Shown in pieces: positions 61,001-64,000 of a DNA stretch of 64,000 bases. The DNA is from Filobasidium wieringae. Its lineage: Eukaryota > Basidiomycota > Tremellomycetes > Filobasidiales > Filobasidiaceae. How positions within the stretch are numbered: the stretch's first letter is position 1; each line of letters begins with the position of its first letter. The stretch covers positions 1,289,065 to 1,353,064 of the forward strand of contig BCIV01000002.1 of NCBI GenBank assembly GCA_001600055.1. Direction: 5' to 3'. A program made the translations under genes and the position numbers. The notes under the pieces are model-generated. The model saw nothing but the letters and a program-made list of their open reading frames with translations, made no database searches and had not been told where the DNA came from.

Positions 61001-64000
61001 AAGACTTCTAGACGGATCGAAGGTATCGCAAAGTCAAATGTCATGCTCGAGATTGCTTGTGGTAGTTCAACGTCTGCCGGTGTTTGCGTGCCCGCAGGTG
61101 TTCCGGATCGCGATTGCTCGGGGCTATCTTCAGAGTCGTTGGCCCTGAATATACCTGGCAGCGTCTCAGCTAAGTCCATGATGAGAATATACTGTTTCTG
61201 TGTCAGTGTCATGTGGATATCGTTTGCATGCCCTCGTATCTATGCAGACAATGAAACAAATCGCATTAGGAAGACTCGGCGCCACGTACGCTTGTTGGCT
61301 TACCTTCTGGGCACGGGGCCGCTCAGCGGTGGCTTCGTACTCCTCCACCTCCAAAGCTAGATCGACGTTATCAAGGATCTGGAGTGTCGAGGAGGAACTC
61401 TCTGTGGTCATGTTGACGCCACTCAGTGTTGCTTTGATGATATCCGGTGATTTCGAGTCGTGTTTGAAGTGGTTTTTAGCGTTAACTTGACCTAAACGAA
61501 GTACCACTCGCTCGGTAGAAAGGAGACCGTTTTGAGGCAAAACCACGATAGGCGTCTTAATGATGAGATCGTAGTGCATCTTTGTGACTTCAGATGCCCT
61601 CTGCATGGCAGCTTCAGATGCCCTATCATAGAAGGCTTTCAAGCGAGATAGATTTGCTAAGAATTGCATGAGATGATTCAGAGGCTCTTCCATGAGCGTG
61701 AAACGCAAAGAGCCAGTCCTCAATTTGATCGCGGAGTTATAGCCTGGGAAAGTTGCGTCATCGTCCGGGTTGAATGTCTCGTAACTAAAGTCCGCTAATT
61801 CGTCGCCTTCGATGGACAAAAGCTGCTTGAATGATGGATCTGCCGTGACTGTAGGTGTATCATCGACGAACGTCAGATTGCCAAGGGTAGTGGTCAAACG
61901 CATGGTACCCGCTCGAAGAAGCAAGGCGACATCTGCTGAAGACAGTTTGAGCGTAGCAAACTGTTCCATCCCGTTTACCAGAGCCACTGCGAAGCCCGAA
62001 ATGTTAATAGTTATGAAAGAAATCAGGTAAGGTCTATCTCGCTTACGTTCGATACTCCTAAGCTTGACACGAATGCGGATCTTATCACTGCTATCTTCAC
62101 CTTGCACCGCGTCCTGATTTTCGTCAGATGCAGCTCCGACTGCGAGCTCCGACGCCGGGGGCGTGTTGGGGACGAATGTTGTCATGATAAAGTCGTAAAG
62201 GGCGAGCAGGGGTTCAGGTTGTGCGTGTATACGGAAAGTTGACAAGTCGACCGCAATGCTTTGGTCAGCTCCATCGAACACAGACATATATTCTGGTGAC
62301 TCTTTCTGGACCTTGCGATAATTGACTTTGACGAGGTCATCCACTTGACTATCACCGCTATCAATAACCGGTTGCCGATGCGAGCCATCTAGCATTTCAA
62401 GATCGAGTTGCTTCAATCCTAAATCGACACTCATATCATACTTGCGTAGCGCAAAGTCGAGATTGAAACCGCTTAGTCTGGCAGCAGCGAGCGCTTTCTC
62501 GATGCCGTTAGAAGTACTCCTTGACAGCGATGCTTGCAATTCGCCAACTATGAAGTTAAATTCAAAGGTCTTCTGATGAAGCCCTTCACGCTGTGCTTCG
62601 GTAGTGGCGTCAGAAGCATCATAGAACTTGTCGGGCTCAACGCTTTCCATGTCGCCTTCGCCACCAAAGTCCACCAGTGTAGAATCATCGTCGTCAAGAA
62701 TGTATTCCTGTACTGCGTGTTGGCTGCGGAATCCTGGCTTATTCGGGTTCGGCAGTGACGGGCGATGCGGATGTTGATTCTCTACCTGCCCGCTGCTTTG
62801 TGGGATCGCGATATCGATGATGCGCATCAGAGACTTGTACTTCACATCAGAAAGATTGACATGCAAGCTTGGAAGGTTTCCGGATACTTTAAATCGCGTG
62901 AGATTCGGGAGATTGAGCATAGCGTTGCGAACAACGAAAGTCATACCGACCCGTTCAATGATATGGAGAGGTGATGATTGACTCTTGTTGTTTAGTGCGT
63001 CCAGGCAGGCGTCCAGCTTGTAGCCGATCAAAAGTTGAGTAGACTCGAGTTTCAACGAGAACTCATCGTACATCAATCCCTCCAGCTTGTGAAAGTCGTC
63101 ATCTGACAGTGATTGTCCTCTCTTCGACTGTAAATCTTTCAGCTCGTTCTTATCGGCCAACGTGCTGTTCACGCCGATGTGACCAGCATCCAATATCATG
63201 TACAGACACTCCTTAGTGTCGATCCGTTCTGGAATGATGATGATGGGAGCATTCATATCGACTTGCAGGTCAATCGTCTTGTGCGTATCCAAAGCATACT
63301 CGAGGCCGGCACGAGTTTCCCGGCGGATACCATCAAACGTCTCACCCGCTGCGTCTATAAGGGCCGAGATGGATTCCAGCTGACTGGCAGGCGGTGTCAA
63401 GAATTTGGTGATGGACTCAATGTATCCTCGATGGTAAACAATTTCGAGATGGCGCATCTTGATCGCTACCGCATTATCGGCGCGCCTGTCTAAGGGATTC
63501 TGCTCGAATTTCAGGGTGAAAAATGGATCCATCTCCTCGATCTCGAGGTTTTCGCCAGGAACTGAGGCACCTTGTAAAGCCGCTCCTTCTTTGACTTGAA
63601 CAATCTTTTTGTGAATCGTCGTTAAACTCGTACCATCGAAGACGCTGAAATCTCCGAGGGAAATGGCAGCATCGAGGGAGTGGGGCATTTGCACAACATC
63701 GGCAGCGAATGTATCGAATACCAATGAGATCAGATCCCGCTTTGCGCCGTGCGGATCAGTCCGTAACGCCAAAGAGCCTCGTTTCAACGTCGCGGATACC
63801 CGCATCAGCAAGAGATCGTCCGGCAAGGTGTCCGAAGTCTGTACGGCTGATGGATCATATTCGATGATCTCGTTGAGCTGTTGCTTGTCATCATCCGTTA
63901 TCGTCATAGATTCCGTATCTGCTGAATCCGTTTGAGTGTTGTTTGCCGAGGATCCCCAAGCCCAAGCCAACCATCCAGTCGATTTCTGCTGTCCTTGTTG
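55017..64000 (-). CDS. VPS13: VPS13, bridge-like lipid transfer protein (N-terminal part outside window)
   Basis: Giant protein that channels lipids between membranes at contact sites. The window holds its middle and C-terminal parts in several long and many short exons; the frame stays open to the right edge (STGWLAWAWGS at about 63,960-63,980), so the N-terminal chorein domain is missing from the window. The 61,166-63,970 and 57,064-60,306 exons give the repeated beta-groove and the VAB/SHR-BD region (PFSLAFKTWSGTQ, WSSPINVADVGRNHVVV, WPLSVRNETDFTFAFEQ). Then come the APT1/ATG2-C-like part with QDIFYEPIQGVVMHGHRDLG (about 56,340-56,400) and the PH-like end (DVYVAHLDLPGDDSIIMLTT, VSWEVPFDDLQTISLEP). 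After FKHIET an intron (GTGAGT...TTTATAG) leads to VVKQHNEARKSTDV and TAA at 55,017. Without splicing, TGA follows ET directly. Confidence 0.93.

Overview
The window looks like a nuclear contig from a basidiomycete yeast, probably a tremellomycete. Genes are dense and short (mostly 50-80 nt introns, GT-AG with at least two GC-AG), there is a tRNA-Val(AAC) with a 12-nt intron, and the household genes are eukaryotic: FRS1, HOS2, FAN1, CDC12, RPB3, WBP1, CAX4, UBP14, TAZ1 and VPS13. A hybrid histidine kinase with two kinase and two receiver modules resembles the double kinase Tco2 described in Cryptococcus. The lineage is an inference from gene structure and this kinase, not from any database match.

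1-9,020 is a mobile-element district without host genes. Two near-identical inverted repeats of about 0.6 kb (1-632 and 6,574-7,180) enclose diverged direct repeats (about 639-1,105 and 6,119-6,575). Between these lies a decayed minus-strand Ty1/copia element with LTRs at 1,363-1,587 and 5,696-5,906. A separate inverted-repeat element of about 0.93 kb follows at 8,087-9,020. The tRNA gene sits at the edge of this district.

9,924-28,432 carries, mostly on the minus strand, the hybrid histidine kinase, FRS1, HOS2, FAN1 and the septin CDC12, with an intronless orphan (19,635-20,711) on the plus strand convergent with HOS2. 28,655-44,651 continues with D-2-hydroxyglutarate dehydrogenase, RPB3, a DUF676-type lipase, a cysteine-rich type I membrane protein, NAD(P)H-hydrate epimerase, an unusual repeat-rich CCCH zinc-finger protein (40,013-41,184) and WBP1. 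44,649-53,562 holds a GPI-anchored secreted protein, CAX4, UBP14, a DUF1772-like membrane protein, a small SUMO-like protein and tafazzin. A shattered Ty3/gypsy relic (53,770-54,960) separates this from VPS13, which runs off the right edge.

Functional themes: secretory-pathway glycosylation (WBP1, a subunit of oligosaccharyltransferase, and CAX4, which recycles its dolichyl-PP by-product, lie 2 kb apart); mitochondrial lipid and metabolite care (tafazzin, D2HGDH, VPS13, NAXE); and signalling/chromatin (hybrid kinase, HOS2). I see no operon-like functional cluster. The least explained pieces are the long inverted-repeat composite, the repeat-rich CCCH protein with its FDQ repeats, and the orphan SUMO-like gene that abuts TAZ1. 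All exon junctions were inferred by eye from reading frame and splice signals.
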